A DNA stretch of 64,000 nucleotides from NCBI RefSeq assembly GCF_043195105.1, contig NZ_JBAFWO010000010.1; one strand, written 5' to 3'. Shown piece after piece: positions 44,126 through 53,242 of this stretch (position 1 is its first letter; each line of letters starts with the position of its first letter). The position numbers and the translations under genes were made by a program. Origin of the DNA: NCEH01 sp002257205 (lineage in GTDB: Bacteria; Pseudomonadota; Alphaproteobacteria; Rhizobiales; Xanthobacteraceae). The notes under the pieces were generated by a model. It was not told the origin of the DNA. It saw nothing but the letters and a program-made list of their open reading frames with translations, and did not search any database.

Positions 44126-46930
44126 CTATACCCCCACCACCTTCATCACTTCATCGCCCAGATGGTTGATCACCTTCACCGCCACCCGGCCGCCCACGGG
44201 GCGCAGGAAGGGGCGGGAGCGGGTGCGCTTCAGGCTTTCCCAGGCTTCCAGGTCGATTTCCGCCTTCAGCGTGGTCTTCAGCGCCTTGTAGGGATCGTTC
44301 GCGCCGGGAAAATAAGCGTGGCGGACGCGGAAATTCTCATAGTCGTAATCGGTGTCGATGAACCAGACCGCGATGTCGTCGGCGCTGGAACTCTCGATCT
44401 GCCCGCCCTTGTACATGTCGACGCCGGCCACCTCGATGGAAACGCGGCCGTCGCTTTCTTCATGCACCTTGATGTCCGGCTCGCCGAACACGGTGAACAA
44501 ATTGCCGGCGCCGGTATTGGCGAGATCCGGCATGTGCAGGTCGGGATTGATGCGGGCCTGGAGCACGGGCAGGGCGCCCATGCGGTCGAACTCGCTGGCA
44601 TGGGCGTCGAAATTGAAGGCGGCGACGATCAGCATGTCAAAGCCGGCCTCCATGGCCTCGCGGGCGGCGGCGGTCATGTCGAGGCGCACCACGGTGCCAT
44701 ATTCCGGGCCGACCATGATGGCGGCGCGCCGCTCCGGGCTGTCGGCGAGCGTGGCGCTCTCCCCTTCGGAGGCTTGCCGCACCCGGCCCTCGGCGCAGAC
44801 GAAGCGGCCGGGCCAGGGCTTGATGGCGGAGAACACCAGCCGGTCCGCCTTGTGGGCCTGCTGCACGCCGGATTTCTTCAGCGTGTCGAGGATCATCTGC
44901 GCGAAATCCGCGCTCTCGGAGACCGGCCCCGCCTGCCGGCGGCCCTCGGCGGCCTCCAGTTCGTCGAACAGGCTGTCGTCATAATCCACGGCGGCGACGC
45001 GATGGGGCGAGAGGCTCTCCACCGTGAAGGGACCGGCGACGCGCACGCGGGCCTTGTCCTCATAGGGCTGGTCGTAGAGATATTCGGTGTCCGCCTTGGC
45101 GGCGATGGAGGCGTCGATCTCCTTCTGGCGGGCGATGCGCTGCTCCCACCACGCCTGATGCGCCGCGCGCGCCGGCGCGGGCCAATCGGTGCCGGCCGCG
45201 CGGGGAATTTCCCAGTCCTGCCACTCTTTGCCGAGCGCGGCATTCAGCGCGGCGCGCAGGGGCTCCAGCACCTGCTGGAATTTCTCCCAGATGGTGTCGA
45301 TCTCGGCATTGTTGGCGATGGATTTCAGCGTGATGTGCGGCACGCGCTTATAGACGAAGCCGTGGCGCAGGCGGTTGTAGGTGGGCGTGTCGGGGGGCGG
45401 GGTGCGGGTGATCTCCCCTTCCTTCATCTGCCCCTCGCGGCTGTCGGCGAGGATGTACCAGGGATAGCGCGCGCCCATCAGCCTGGCGCGGGCCAGCGCC
45501 AGCGCCACGCGGCTGGTATCCATGGTGATCCAGCGCCGGCCCCATTGCTCGGCCACGTAAGCGGTGGTGCCGGACCCGCAGGTGGGATCGAGCACCAGAT
45601 CGCCGGGATCGGTGGTCATCAGGATGCAGCGTTGGATCAGAAGAGATGAAGATTGAACAACATATGTTTTTTCGTCCCTTCGACTTGAAAATTTCACATC
45701 TCTCCAGACGTTATTTATAGGTATAGCCGCATAATCTTTAAAATATCTCACATACCGCAAGGATGATCCGCGAGTTTCGATTCGATCAGCCTTAATTAGA
45801 CGCTGAAAGCCCACGTCTCCGGTCTTCCAGAACCCCGCACCTGGAGTATATTTTCGACCGCGAAATGGCACAGGGAAAGAGCCCGGAGGCCTATTTGATG
45901 TCGTGTTGTCTTTTGAGAATAATTTATACTTTTCATTTAACGCCATCCAATCGGATGCCAACAAGTTATTTGGGACAGAAAATCTACTAATATTCTCATC
46001 TTGATAAAATGAATATTCATTCATCATACTATCTGTCGCGCCCTTCTCCTCCAGTGGCTGACGAAATTTAACGTTACCTCGGCTGCGACAATAAAATAAT
46101 ATGTAGTCTGTGCTGCTGGAAATCAAATCCGTCGTTTGAGCGCTTGTCTTTTCGATAGTGGCCAGTGCAACAAAATTCTCATCCCCGAACACCTCATCCA
46201 TCAGCGCCCGCACGCGATGGACGTTCTCATCCCCGATCTGCACGAAGATGGAACCGCTCTCCGTGAGCAAATCCCGCGCCACGGTGAGGCGGTCGCGCAG
46301 ATAGGTGAGGTAGGAGTGGATGCCGTCGCGCCACGTGTCGCGGAAGGCCTTCACCTGTTCCGGCTCGCGGGTGAGATGGTCGGCCTTGCCGTCCTTCACA
46401 TCGCGGCTGGTGGTGGACCATTGGAAGTTGGAGTTGAACTTGATGCCATAGGGCGGGTCGATATAGATGCACTGCACCTTGCCCTTCAGCCCCTCCCGCT
46501 CGGCGAGACTCGCCATCACCTTCAGGCTGTCGCCCAAAATCATGCGGTTCGACCAATGCTGGTCGTGGGCATAGAATTCCGTGCGCTGTTCCGGCTCGAT
46601 GCCGTTGAAATCCGCGAACAGGTCCGGCGCCTCCTCCGGCTCCTTGCGCCGCGTGCTGGCGCGCTTGAGATCCTCGATCAGCGCCTTGGGGTGGATCTTC
46701 TCCTGGATATAAAGCGGCGGCGCCTCCACCACGAGGTCCGACCAATCCAGCACATCCTTGCCCCGCCACACCAATTGCGGATCGAGATCGGGATTGCGCC
46801 GCTCATAGGCCACGCGGATCGGCGCCTTCATGTCCGGCGGCACGAACGCCTCCAGTTCCGCCGTCGGCGCATTCTTGCGCGTCGCCTCATCATGGGTCAG
46901 CGCATCAACGCGCAAAGGGGACTTGGACAT
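44126..46930 (-). CDS. mod: Type III-like DNA methyltransferase (Mod)
   Basis: A 934-residue beta-type DNA methyltransferase. Motif IV DPPYG is at residues 158-162 and motif I DPTCGSGT at 448-455, the order of type III Mod proteins that make N6-methyladenine or N4-methylcytosine. It is longer than the usual 600-700 residues because of a C-terminal extension of unknown role. Between the two motifs, codons about 257-427 (45650-46160) are strikingly AT-rich (about one third G+C where I counted) against about 65 % on either side. This is the target-recognition segment, so it looks exchanged. SD AAGGAACG supports the start. Second gene of the res-mod-helicase operon. Confidence 0.92.
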   Translation of the reverse strand: MSKSPLRVDALTHDEATRKNAPTAELEAFVPPDMKAPIRVAYERRNPDLDPQLVWRGKDVLDWSDLVVEAPPLYIQEKIHPKALIEDLKRASTRRKEPEEAPDLFADFNGIEPEQRTEFYAHDQHWSNRMILGDSLKVMASLAEREGLKGKVQCIYIDPPYGIKFNSNFQWSTTSRDVKDGKADHLTREPEQVKAFRDTWRDGIHSYLTYLRDRLTVARDLLTESGSIFVQIGDENVHRVRALMDEVFGDENFVALATIEKTSAQTTDLISSSTDYILFYCRSRGNVKFRQPLEEKGATDSMMNEYSFYQDENISRFSVPNNLLASDWMALNEKYKLFSKDNTTSNRPPGSFPVPFRGRKYTPGAGFWKTGDVGFQRLIKADRIETRGSSLRYVRYFKDYAAIPINNVWRDVKFSSRRDEKTYVVQSSSLLIQRCILMTTDPGDLVLDPTCGSGTTAYVAEQWGRRWITMDTSRVALALARARLMGARYPWYILADSREGQMKEGEITRTPPPDTPTYNRLRHGFVYKRVPHITLKSIANNAEIDTIWEKFQQVLEPLRAALNAALGKEWQDWEIPRAAGTDWPAPARAAHQAWWEQRIARQKEIDASIAAKADTEYLYDQPYEDKARVRVAGPFTVESLSPHRVAAVDYDDSLFDELEAAEGRRQAGPVSESADFAQMILDTLKKSGVQQAHKADRLVFSAIKPWPGRFVCAEGRVRQASEGESATLADSPERRAAIMVGPEYGTVVRLDMTAAAREAMEAGFDMLIVAAFNFDAHASEFDRMGALPVLQARINPDLHMPDLANTGAGNLFTVFGEPDIKVHEESDGRVSIEVAGVDMYKGGQIESSSADDIAVWFIDTDYDYENFRVRHAYFPGANDPYKALKTTLKAEIDLEAWESLKRTRSRPFLRPVGGRVAVKVINHLGDEVMKVVGV
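45650..46160 (-). other. Low-G+C target-recognition segment inside mod
   Basis: Base composition drops sharply in this part of the methyltransferase gene and recovers on both sides within a few tens of bases. The encoded segment separates the DPPYG and DPTCGSGT motifs, where type III Mod proteins carry their DNA-recognition domain. The reading frame stays open, so this is a functional cassette and not an insertion. Confidence 0.8.
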
Positions 46931-46996
46931 CAGGCGTTCCTTGAAGGCGCAGGCAAAACAATGAAGGCGGCAATAGAATAAGCGGCGGTCTTGCGA

Positions 46997-49900
46997 TCAG
47001 CCATCGGCATGTGCCCCGGCGTGGGTCACCTCATCCAGCCACGCTTCCACCTTGGCGGCGAACTCGGTGCGGATGGTCCACACATCCTTGAACTCGGCAT
47101 AAGCCCAGCGGCCCAGCCCGCCGAGATTGTTCACCCCCGGCACCCACAAGGTGCGCATGGTCTCCGCCTTGTCCTTGTCGGCCTCGTCGCGCGCGCCCTT
47201 GATCTCGACCACGAGGTTCAGCGGGTCGTCCGCGCCGCGGCCATCGTCGATGCGCACGATGAAGTCCGGGCGATAGCGCCGCACCTCGCCGCCGGCCGAA
47301 TAGGGCACCTCGAAGCCGAGATTGTGGTTCTTCACCCAGGCGAGCACGCGCGGATGCCGATCCGCCACGCGGCAGAATTCCGCCTCCCAATCGCTGTCGA
47401 TCACCGCATAATTGATGTGGCAGCGCGGGCCGGTCTCGTAGCGGTCCTTGCTGGTCGTGAAGCGCACATGCCGCGTTGAGCCCTCGCGATTATAGGGATC
47501 GAGCAGCGCCAGCACGCGCCCCCCGCCATCCTGCGCGCGGGTGATCGCCGCCATGATGCGGTCGGCCACACGATCGGCGATACCGTAATAGAGCAATTGC
47601 GCCGGCTGGGTGCCGCCGGTGCAGGTGAGATGCTCGGCCATCCAGCGCCGCACGATGGGCTTCAACTGCATGATCAGCCCCACCTTGGGCTGCTCATCGG
47701 CATCGGTGAGCCGGCGCTTGACGATCCAGTCGGCAAGCCGAAGCTGGATGGTGGCGGGGCGGACATCGGACAGATGCGCCAGGGTCAGGTCCGCCTGCTC
47801 GCCGATGATGCCGGCATTGACCGTCTCGGTCGCGCCCACCAGATCCGGCGTCAGTTCCAGCGTCGAATCCTCGGAGAATGCGGCAGTGAGCACCTCCTGC
47901 GGCAGTTCGGTGCGATAGCCCTCCACGCGGGGAAAGCGGATCTCGCTCATGTCCCGATCCGGGATGACCGCGAAGACGCGCTCCATGTCGTCCGGCGGGC
48001 TGGGCTTGGAGACCACGGGCTGGGCCGTGAAATCGAAGGGAATGCCGAGCACATCGGCATATTCCACCTTGAACAGACCGTCGGGTTGTAATGCGTAGGA
48101 TTGACGGCGCAGCGCGCGGCCGATCACCTGCTCGCACAGAAGCTGGGTTCCGAACGCCCGCACGCCGAGCACATGGGTGACCGTATTGGCGTCCCATCCT
48201 TCCGTGAGCATGGACACCGAGACCACGCAGCGAATGCCCTCGCCCAGCGCGCCCTTGCGGCCGACGGTGTTCATCACCTCGCGCAGGATGGTCGCATCGT
48301 CGACCTTCTCGGCCGCCGACCGGTCTCCGGTGCGCTGGGTCAATTCGTCCTTGAACCGCTGGATCTCCTCCTTGGCGGCCTCGCGGAATTCCGTGCTGAT
48401 GGCCTCGCCGCTCTCCAGTTCCTGGCTGTCGATCAGTAGGGTGCGCATGCGCGGGATGGCGACGCCGTCAGGGTCAAAATTGCGGAACAGCGGGCATTTG
48501 CCCGCGATGAGCATCTGATTGCCCTGCGCGTCCCCCACTTGATAGCCGGCGATATAATCGTGGACGAGCTTCGACGTCGCGGTATTGTTGCACACCACGA
48601 TGAACACCGGGTCCACGCCGATTCCCGCCTCCCGCCACAAAGCGTGGGTCTTCTCATAATGCCCGTAGAGCGCGTCGATGGCGGTCAGCAGCTCATTGGG
48701 AAGCTTCTGGGGGTCATAGCCCTTGGCATTCGCCCGGCCCTTCTTCGGCAGGCTCTTGCCCACATAGTCCCACAGATTGCGGAACATCGGCGTGTCGCCG
48801 CCGGGCACATTGTCCATGATCGGCACGCGGGGCAGCTTCACGATCCCGCATTCGATGGCATCCATGAGGCTGAAATCGCTCATGACCCAGCCGAACAGGG
48901 ACCCCTCCCGATAGCCGGAGCCGCGCAGGAAGAAGGGCGTCGCGGAGAGGTCGTAGACCATCTGGAGGCCCAACTCGCGTTTCACCGCCTCGAGGCCGGA
49001 AATCCACAGGCGCGCGGCCTCGTTGGCCTCCTTCGCCTCCGCCAGTTCGTCGCCCTTCAGCGCCGCCAGTTCTTCGGGGGAGAGGGGACGCTCGCGATAG
49101 CAATGGTGGGCCTCGTCGTTCAGCACGACGATATTTTTGAGCCCCATCAACTCACCCGCCACGCGGCGGATCATGGCGCCATCACTCTCTTGGCGGGGCG
49201 TGGTCTGCAACGCCGCCTGCTGCACCTTGTTGAGCGGCACCTCGTCCTTCTTCTTGAAGGCGTGGTAATTGGTGATGACAATCTTTGCCCGGCCGAGGTC
49301 CGGCAACATATCTTCCGGCACGAGCTCGCGGGTGCTGTAATAGCTCTCCGGATCATTCGGCTGCAGCACGCGCAGGCGGTCCTTGATGGTGATGCCCGGC
49401 GCCACCACCAGGAAGCCGCGCGAGAATTTCTTGGCGTTCGGGTGCCGCACCGCATTAATCGTCTGCCAGGCGATCAACATCGCCATCACAGTCGTCTTTC
49501 CGGCGCCGGTCGCCAGCTTCAGCGCCATGCGCATCAGCTCGGGATTGGAGGCCGCATTGGCGGCTTCCAGATGCGTCCAGAAGCGGCGCCCCTGGGACGA
49601 CGACTTCGGTGCCACCTCGGTCAGCCAGATGACCGTCTCGACCGCTTCGACCTGACAGAAGAACGGCTTCTGATTCGCGAAGGGGTACGTGCGCCAATGC
49701 CGGAGCAGCCGTGCGGTCGAGGGCGTCACCTGCCATTGGCTTTCAGGCAGGCGGCGCCAGCTTTCGACAGCAGAGCGGATGCCGTTGATCACTTCGGTCG
49801 GATTGTATTCCTGCCCGAGCTCGTCAGCGAGAAGGTCTGCTTGAAGCGCCCTTCCTCGTACCCTCTTGGGCTTAGGGATTGGCGAGACCAGGGCACTGGT

Positions 49901-50017
49901 GCGGCGTTTCAGGACCACCTCACTTGTGGGTTGCCCTCCCGAATCCAGCTCCCAATGACGTGAGGGTTCCTCATAGGGCGAGTTGAGAATCGGAGACTGG
50001 AAAAACGCGTCGCTCAT
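46997..50017 (-). CDS. res: Type III-like restriction endonuclease subunit (Res), DEAD/DEAH helicase plus nuclease
   Basis: A 1006-residue protein. An SF2 helicase core carries Walker A LATGAGKTTVMAML near residue 195, NDEAHH near 310 as motif II and an ERVIGRAL-like motif VI (CEQVIGRALRRQS). The C-terminal part has a PD-(D/E)xK-type nuclease signature: RPDFIVRIDDG followed by LNLVVEIKG. The opening AFFQSPILNSPYEEPSRHWE resembles the BPTD_3080-type restriction endonucleases. I choose the ATG at 50017; 13 more codons could be read upstream. First gene of the operon, 66 bases before mod. It should cut or degrade unmodified invading DNA. Confidence 0.9.
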   Translation of the reverse strand: MSDAFFQSPILNSPYEEPSRHWELDSGGQPTSEVVLKRRTSALVSPIPKPKRVRGRALQADLLADELGQEYNPTEVINGIRSAVESWRRLPESQWQVTPSTARLLRHWRTYPFANQKPFFCQVEAVETVIWLTEVAPKSSSQGRRFWTHLEAANAASNPELMRMALKLATGAGKTTVMAMLIAWQTINAVRHPNAKKFSRGFLVVAPGITIKDRLRVLQPNDPESYYSTRELVPEDMLPDLGRAKIVITNYHAFKKKDEVPLNKVQQAALQTTPRQESDGAMIRRVAGELMGLKNIVVLNDEAHHCYRERPLSPEELAALKGDELAEAKEANEAARLWISGLEAVKRELGLQMVYDLSATPFFLRGSGYREGSLFGWVMSDFSLMDAIECGIVKLPRVPIMDNVPGGDTPMFRNLWDYVGKSLPKKGRANAKGYDPQKLPNELLTAIDALYGHYEKTHALWREAGIGVDPVFIVVCNNTATSKLVHDYIAGYQVGDAQGNQMLIAGKCPLFRNFDPDGVAIPRMRTLLIDSQELESGEAISTEFREAAKEEIQRFKDELTQRTGDRSAAEKVDDATILREVMNTVGRKGALGEGIRCVVSVSMLTEGWDANTVTHVLGVRAFGTQLLCEQVIGRALRRQSYALQPDGLFKVEYADVLGIPFDFTAQPVVSKPSPPDDMERVFAVIPDRDMSEIRFPRVEGYRTELPQEVLTAAFSEDSTLELTPDLVGATETVNAGIIGEQADLTLAHLSDVRPATIQLRLADWIVKRRLTDADEQPKVGLIMQLKPIVRRWMAEHLTCTGGTQPAQLLYYGIADRVADRIMAAITRAQDGGGRVLALLDPYNREGSTRHVRFTTSKDRYETGPRCHINYAVIDSDWEAEFCRVADRHPRVLAWVKNHNLGFEVPYSAGGEVRRYRPDFIVRIDDGRGADDPLNLVVEIKGARDEADKDKAETMRTLWVPGVNNLGGLGRWAYAEFKDVWTIRTEFAAKVEAWLDEVTHAGAHADG

Positions 50018-50229
50018 AATGGTCCGCCCACCCGCGCTCAACGCGCCTCTGCCCATGTTGGCACACGGCGCCCACGGATGGTCAAGGCAAGGCTGCCGTT
50101 AGGAACACCCTCGACAGATTTATTACCGGTTCTAGGGCCGTGCTCTCTGACGGTCCTGACTTTCCCTCTTTACGCGTGCGCGGGGAGTTTCTCCGGCCCT
50201 GCCTTCGGCCGCATTCAGAACGTGAGCCA

Positions 50230-50364
50230 TTAAAGCTCACTTATCAGCAGCGTCTGCGGATTTTCGGCCTTTTCCTGCCTATGCACTCGGTCCGAGAATA
50301 GCGCGAAGTAACGCGCGAGCTTTTCAAGCGCGTCGAGCTTGTCCCATTTTAAATGGTCGCGCAT
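50230..50364 (-). pseudogene. Terminase small-subunit-like C-terminal scrap
   Basis: A 44-codon frame from the ATG at 50364, overlapping the end of the nucleotidyltransferase gene, encodes MRDHLKWDKLDALEKLARYF and ends QTLLISEL. The DKLDALEKLARYFALF core resembles the C-terminal helix of phage terminase small subunits (DKLAALEKLGKHLGLF type). The rest of that gene is missing, so it is probably a prophage scrap; it might instead be a real small gene. Confidence 0.4.
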
Positions 50365-51158
50365 TTGCGAACCCATCTGCAAAAAAATGCATCTGCCTCT
50401 TCATGCGCTTCCCGAGAGAGCCTCACCCTTGACGGGCCAAGTAAGCGGGTTGCCATCTCGAATTCTGCGTCGACATATCTACATATTTCATATGGAATTA
50501 TTTCGGTGCCGAGTTCTCGCGTCTGCGCCTTTCGCTCCATTAGCGAACTCACCAGATCACAAATCGCCTTCGGCGGCTCGGATTCTTCCATAAGCGTGGG
50601 GAAGTGCATAGGGGGCACCCTCTCGCTGGGGTGATAGCGCAGCCACCTTAGTGCCGTTGCTGGACGCAAGGCATAAAATAGCTTCTTTAAAGAAATATAC
50701 TTTCCGTCTCCAAAGTACATGCGCCGCTGCCGAAGCCCAAGATGGAGATAGTGGCGCGTCATCAGCTCTCGGCTCGCAAATTTCGTTGCGAAGGCAAGTA
50801 GCTCGATTTTGAATTCTTCTGATCCGGAATAGGAAATCGGACTTTGCAGCCATTCGATGACGACTGCGTTACCCTTGAGCATCAGCTTCAACGCCTTGCC
50901 CAGATCCCAGCCATTGATATCAAATATGGGGTCAATCGGAATTTCGATGACGTCGCGGGGTGGTGATAGCCTTAGATACTGGTCGATGCCCCGAATGAAT
51001 ATAAATCGGCAATCATAGTCGCTGTCTGGAGAGGCAAAACCCCAGGCACGACTCCCTGATTCGACGGCCAGAGCGATGTTTGCGTGGTTCTCCTGCGCGA
51101 TCCGTTGCAGCGTCTGGTCGATCTGCTGGACCGCATCGCGTGACATTTTTTGGGGCAT
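50349..51158 (-). CDS. Nucleotidyltransferase-superfamily protein (COG3541 type)
   Basis: A 269-residue protein of the predicted nucleotidyltransferase family. The active-site pattern GSRAWGFASPDSDYDCRFIF near residue 35 gives the GS and paired Asp of the pol-beta fold. An alpha-helical part follows (ALKLMLKGNAVVIEWLQSPI; KLFYALRPATALRWLRYHP). Its target nucleotide or acceptor is not known. An internal piece of the same gene lies in opposite orientation at 30657-31021. Three copies of TTACCCGG lie just upstream of its start. Confidence 0.85.
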   Translation of the reverse strand: MPQKMSRDAVQQIDQTLQRIAQENHANIALAVESGSRAWGFASPDSDYDCRFIFIRGIDQYLRLSPPRDVIEIPIDPIFDINGWDLGKALKLMLKGNAVVIEWLQSPISYSGSEEFKIELLAFATKFASRELMTRHYLHLGLRQRRMYFGDGKYISLKKLFYALRPATALRWLRYHPSERVPPMHFPTLMEESEPPKAICDLVSSLMERKAQTRELGTEIIPYEICRYVDAEFEMATRLLGPSRVRLSREAHEEADAFFCRWVRKCATI

Positions 51159-51207
51159 GTTTCTCAGGGTCTTAAAGGCGATAGTCTCCTTTTCTGCAGG
51201 CCTCCCT

Positions 51208-51249
51208 TTACCCGGTTTCCGGAGGCGGCCTTACCCGGCTTTTACCCGG
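51208..51249. repeat. Three direct TTACCCGG repeats
   Basis: Eight-base direct repeats at 51208, 51231 and 51242 (spacing 23 and 11). They lie 50-90 bases upstream of the nucleotidyltransferase start and could bind a regulator or be the edge of the island. Confidence 0.5.
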
Positions 51250-51262
51250 GATCGACTGCGCT

Positions 51263-51463
51263 TTAGCGCGAGATCGTGACACGCCCCTGCAGCCGATGTG
51301 CCTCGAAAATCAAGCGCCGGCCGGCTGCACCCGCGGGAAGGTCGCCGAATGCCGCGTGATCGAGATCCTGGCCGACCACGGCGAATGCCGACATCACATC
51401 CATGACGCCGAAGCCGTTGGAAGTGGCTGAGTATTTCGTCGGATCGGATGGCCGCGTGCCCAC
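51263..51463 (-). pseudogene. Unrecognised C-terminal gene remnant
   Basis: A 66-codon frame with coding-like codon use (VMDVMSAFAVVGQDLDHAAF, then AGRRLIFEAHRLQGRVTISR). It begins just after an in-frame stop and lacks a ribosome site, so I take it as the end of a gene whose start was lost. I do not recognise the family. Confidence 0.35.
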
Positions 51464-51530
51464 ATGTCAAAGTGACGCGTAACGGTCTCGTCGCTTGACA
51501 CCATCCAATGCTTTGGGTCTTCCTGTGTCC

Positions 51531-51905
51531 ATGGTCTGCACCCTTGCACATGCCTTGCGAGCGATTCCCCGTCTGGCGATCCGCCGGATGGTGGCTGTCG
51601 CCGTGACGCTTTGCCTGCTTATCGGCGGCTTTGCCGAGCCGGTGGTTGCGCACCACGTCGATGATGTCGATGCCCTCGTCTCGATGAGCGACGGAGCACT
51701 CGACCAGGGTGCCGAGAAGAAGCTTCCAGGCCACGGGCCGTCCTTGCCCTCCGCCGACCACGATTGCCACGGTTGCTCCGCAGCGGTGCTCCATGCACCC
51801 CTGGAGATTGTGGTCGCCCACGTCCCGATGGTTCTCGAGATCCTATCCGAGAACCTCGTCGAGGGGCGTGTTCCCGGCACCGAACTGCGTCCCCCCCGAG
51901 CCTGA
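51531..51905 (+). CDS. Small exported protein with HxCHxC-type motif, head of czc operon
   Basis: A 124-residue protein with a hydrophobic leader (MVAVAVTLCLLIGGFAEPVV) and a metal-binding-like SADHDCHGCSAAVLH motif. Small DUF2946-like proteins of this build often precede czcCBA genes and are thought to bind or sense metal. It lies 65 bases upstream of czcC on the same strand. The start is unsure; a TTG at 51495 would add 12 residues. Confidence 0.6.
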   Translation: MVCTLAHALRAIPRLAIRRMVAVAVTLCLLIGGFAEPVVAHHVDDVDALVSMSDGALDQGAEKKLPGHGPSLPSADHDCHGCSAAVLHAPLEIVVAHVPMVLEILSENLVEGRVPGTELRPPRA

Positions 51906-51970
51906 TCCTTCCGCACGTCGCGCGCTGACGCTCTGCGTCAGCTAATGCAGACCCATGCTTGGAACGGATC

Positions 51971-53242
51971 ATGTCTTTTCATGCCCTCGCGCTCGCGCTT
52001 GGGGCAGCGCTTGCGCTGCTTCATGCGCCGCAGACGCTCGCCGCGTCCCCGCGCCCCATCACATTGTCCCAGGCCCTGGCAAGTGCCCTGGCCGCCAATC
52101 CGAGGCTGACCGCCACCGAGCGTGACATCGGCATCGCGGGTGGCCGGAGCATTCAGGCGGCGGCGCTGCCAAATCCGAACCTGTCCCTCGAAGTCGAGAA
52201 TGCCTTCGGCACAAATTCATACCAGGGGCTCGATCTTGCCGAGACGACGCTCCAGGTCAGCCAGCTTGTGGAGCTCGGCGGAAAGCGGGAGGCCCGGATC
52301 GCAGCCGCGAATGCGGGAGTGGGAGCCGCCCGCTGGGAAAGCGAAGCGCTGCGCCTTCAGGTTCTCGCTGAGACGACCGCGGTGTTCGTCGCTGTACTGA
52401 GTGCTCAACGGCGCCTCGACGTTCTCCAGACACAAGTCGGCGCCATCGAACGTCTCGCGCCGCTCCTTCAGAACCGCGTCCAGGCTGGCGCCTCTTCACC
52501 GGCGGAGATTTCACGCGCCAGGGTCGCCGCCGATCTCGCCAAGGTCGAGATGGACCGCGCCAAGGCTGCCCTTTCGACGTCTCGCAGGGAGCTCGCTCTT
52601 CTCATGGGGTTGTCCGAGGCGAAGTTTGGCCCCGTGAAGGGCAACCTCGCCAAGGTCAACGCGCCCCCGCCGCTGCAGCGGATCCTCAAGGCATCCCAGG
52701 AAAACCCTCAGCTCACGCGCTTCACGGCCCTCAAGGCTCAGCGGAGCGCAGAACTCAGCGGCGCGCGGGCGAAGGCGATACCCGACGTCACTCTGGGCGT
52801 CGGGTATCGCCATTATAACGAGACCGTGGACAGCGGCATGGTGTTCTCCTTGTCAGTCCCGCTGCCGCTGTTCGACCAGAACCAGGGTGGGATCATTGAG
52901 GCAAACGAATCCCTCCGGAAGGCGGAGGCCGAGGAGGCCGTCGTCCGCAGCGCCCTGATCTCACAGATCGGACGCGCCCACGATACTCTGAAGGCCTCCT
53001 ACGACGAGATCGCGATCCTCCGCTCCGGAACGATCCCGGAGGCGCGCACCGCGTTTCAGGGCATCGAGAGCGGCTATTCCGAGGGTCGCTACACGCTGCT
53101 CGAACTTCTGGATGCCCAGTCAGCACTAACCGAAACCACGCTCCGCGAGCTCGATGCCCTCGTTTCCTATCACACGGCCCTCGCCGCCCTCGAGGGGCTG
53201 ACGGGCCGGCCCGTCACGTTCGCAAAAGGAAAATCCAAATGA
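51971..53242 (+). CDS. czcC: Outer-membrane efflux channel, TolC/CzcC family
   Basis: A 423-residue outer-membrane factor. It has a Sec leader ending QTLAAS and the two half-repeats of the family, each opening with a LSQALA/NPRL-type helix. Segments such as LSLEVENAFGTNSY and GLDLAETTLQVSQLVELGGK are typical of CzcC/CusC proteins. It forms the exit duct for metal ions pumped by CzcBA. Its stop overlaps the czcB start by four bases. Confidence 0.92.
   Translation: MSFHALALALGAALALLHAPQTLAASPRPITLSQALASALAANPRLTATERDIGIAGGRSIQAAALPNPNLSLEVENAFGTNSYQGLDLAETTLQVSQLVELGGKREARIAAANAGVGAARWESEALRLQVLAETTAVFVAVLSAQRRLDVLQTQVGAIERLAPLLQNRVQAGASSPAEISRARVAADLAKVEMDRAKAALSTSRRELALLMGLSEAKFGPVKGNLAKVNAPPPLQRILKASQENPQLTRFTALKAQRSAELSGARAKAIPDVTLGVGYRHYNETVDSGMVFSLSVPLPLFDQNQGGIIEANESLRKAEAEEAVVRSALISQIGRAHDTLKASYDEIAILRSGTIPEARTAFQGIESGYSEGRYTLLELLDAQSALTETTLRELDALVSYHTALAALEGLTGRPVTFAKGKSK

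Larger units (their letters stand above)
51159..51494. other. Intergenic region with TTACCCGG repeats
   Basis: Three copies of TTACCCGG lie at 51208-51215, 51231-51238 and 51242-51249, upstream of the nucleotidyltransferase. Beyond them a minus-strand frame at 51263-51463 looks like the end of a lost gene. Otherwise nothing is seen. Confidence 0.5.

Noticed and set aside
44126..46930. Assignment of the methyltransferase to BREX (PglX)
   Set aside because: No BrxC, PglZ or BrxL gene is present, and motif order fits type III Mod.
44162..49963. Long plus-strand frames (44162-45649 and 48539-49963) antisense to mod and res
   Set aside because: Both mirror strongly supported genes and have no motif or ribosome site.
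41152..50017. Assignment of the locus to DISARM
   Set aside because: DISARM needs drmA, drmB and usually drmC. No DUF1998-type DrmB or PLD-type DrmC is seen; the res gene has a type III-like nuclease layout.
50349..51158. Nucleotidyltransferase as the MntA half of an MNT-HEPN antitoxin pair
   Set aside because: At 269 residues it is much longer than MntA, and no HEPN partner lies beside it.
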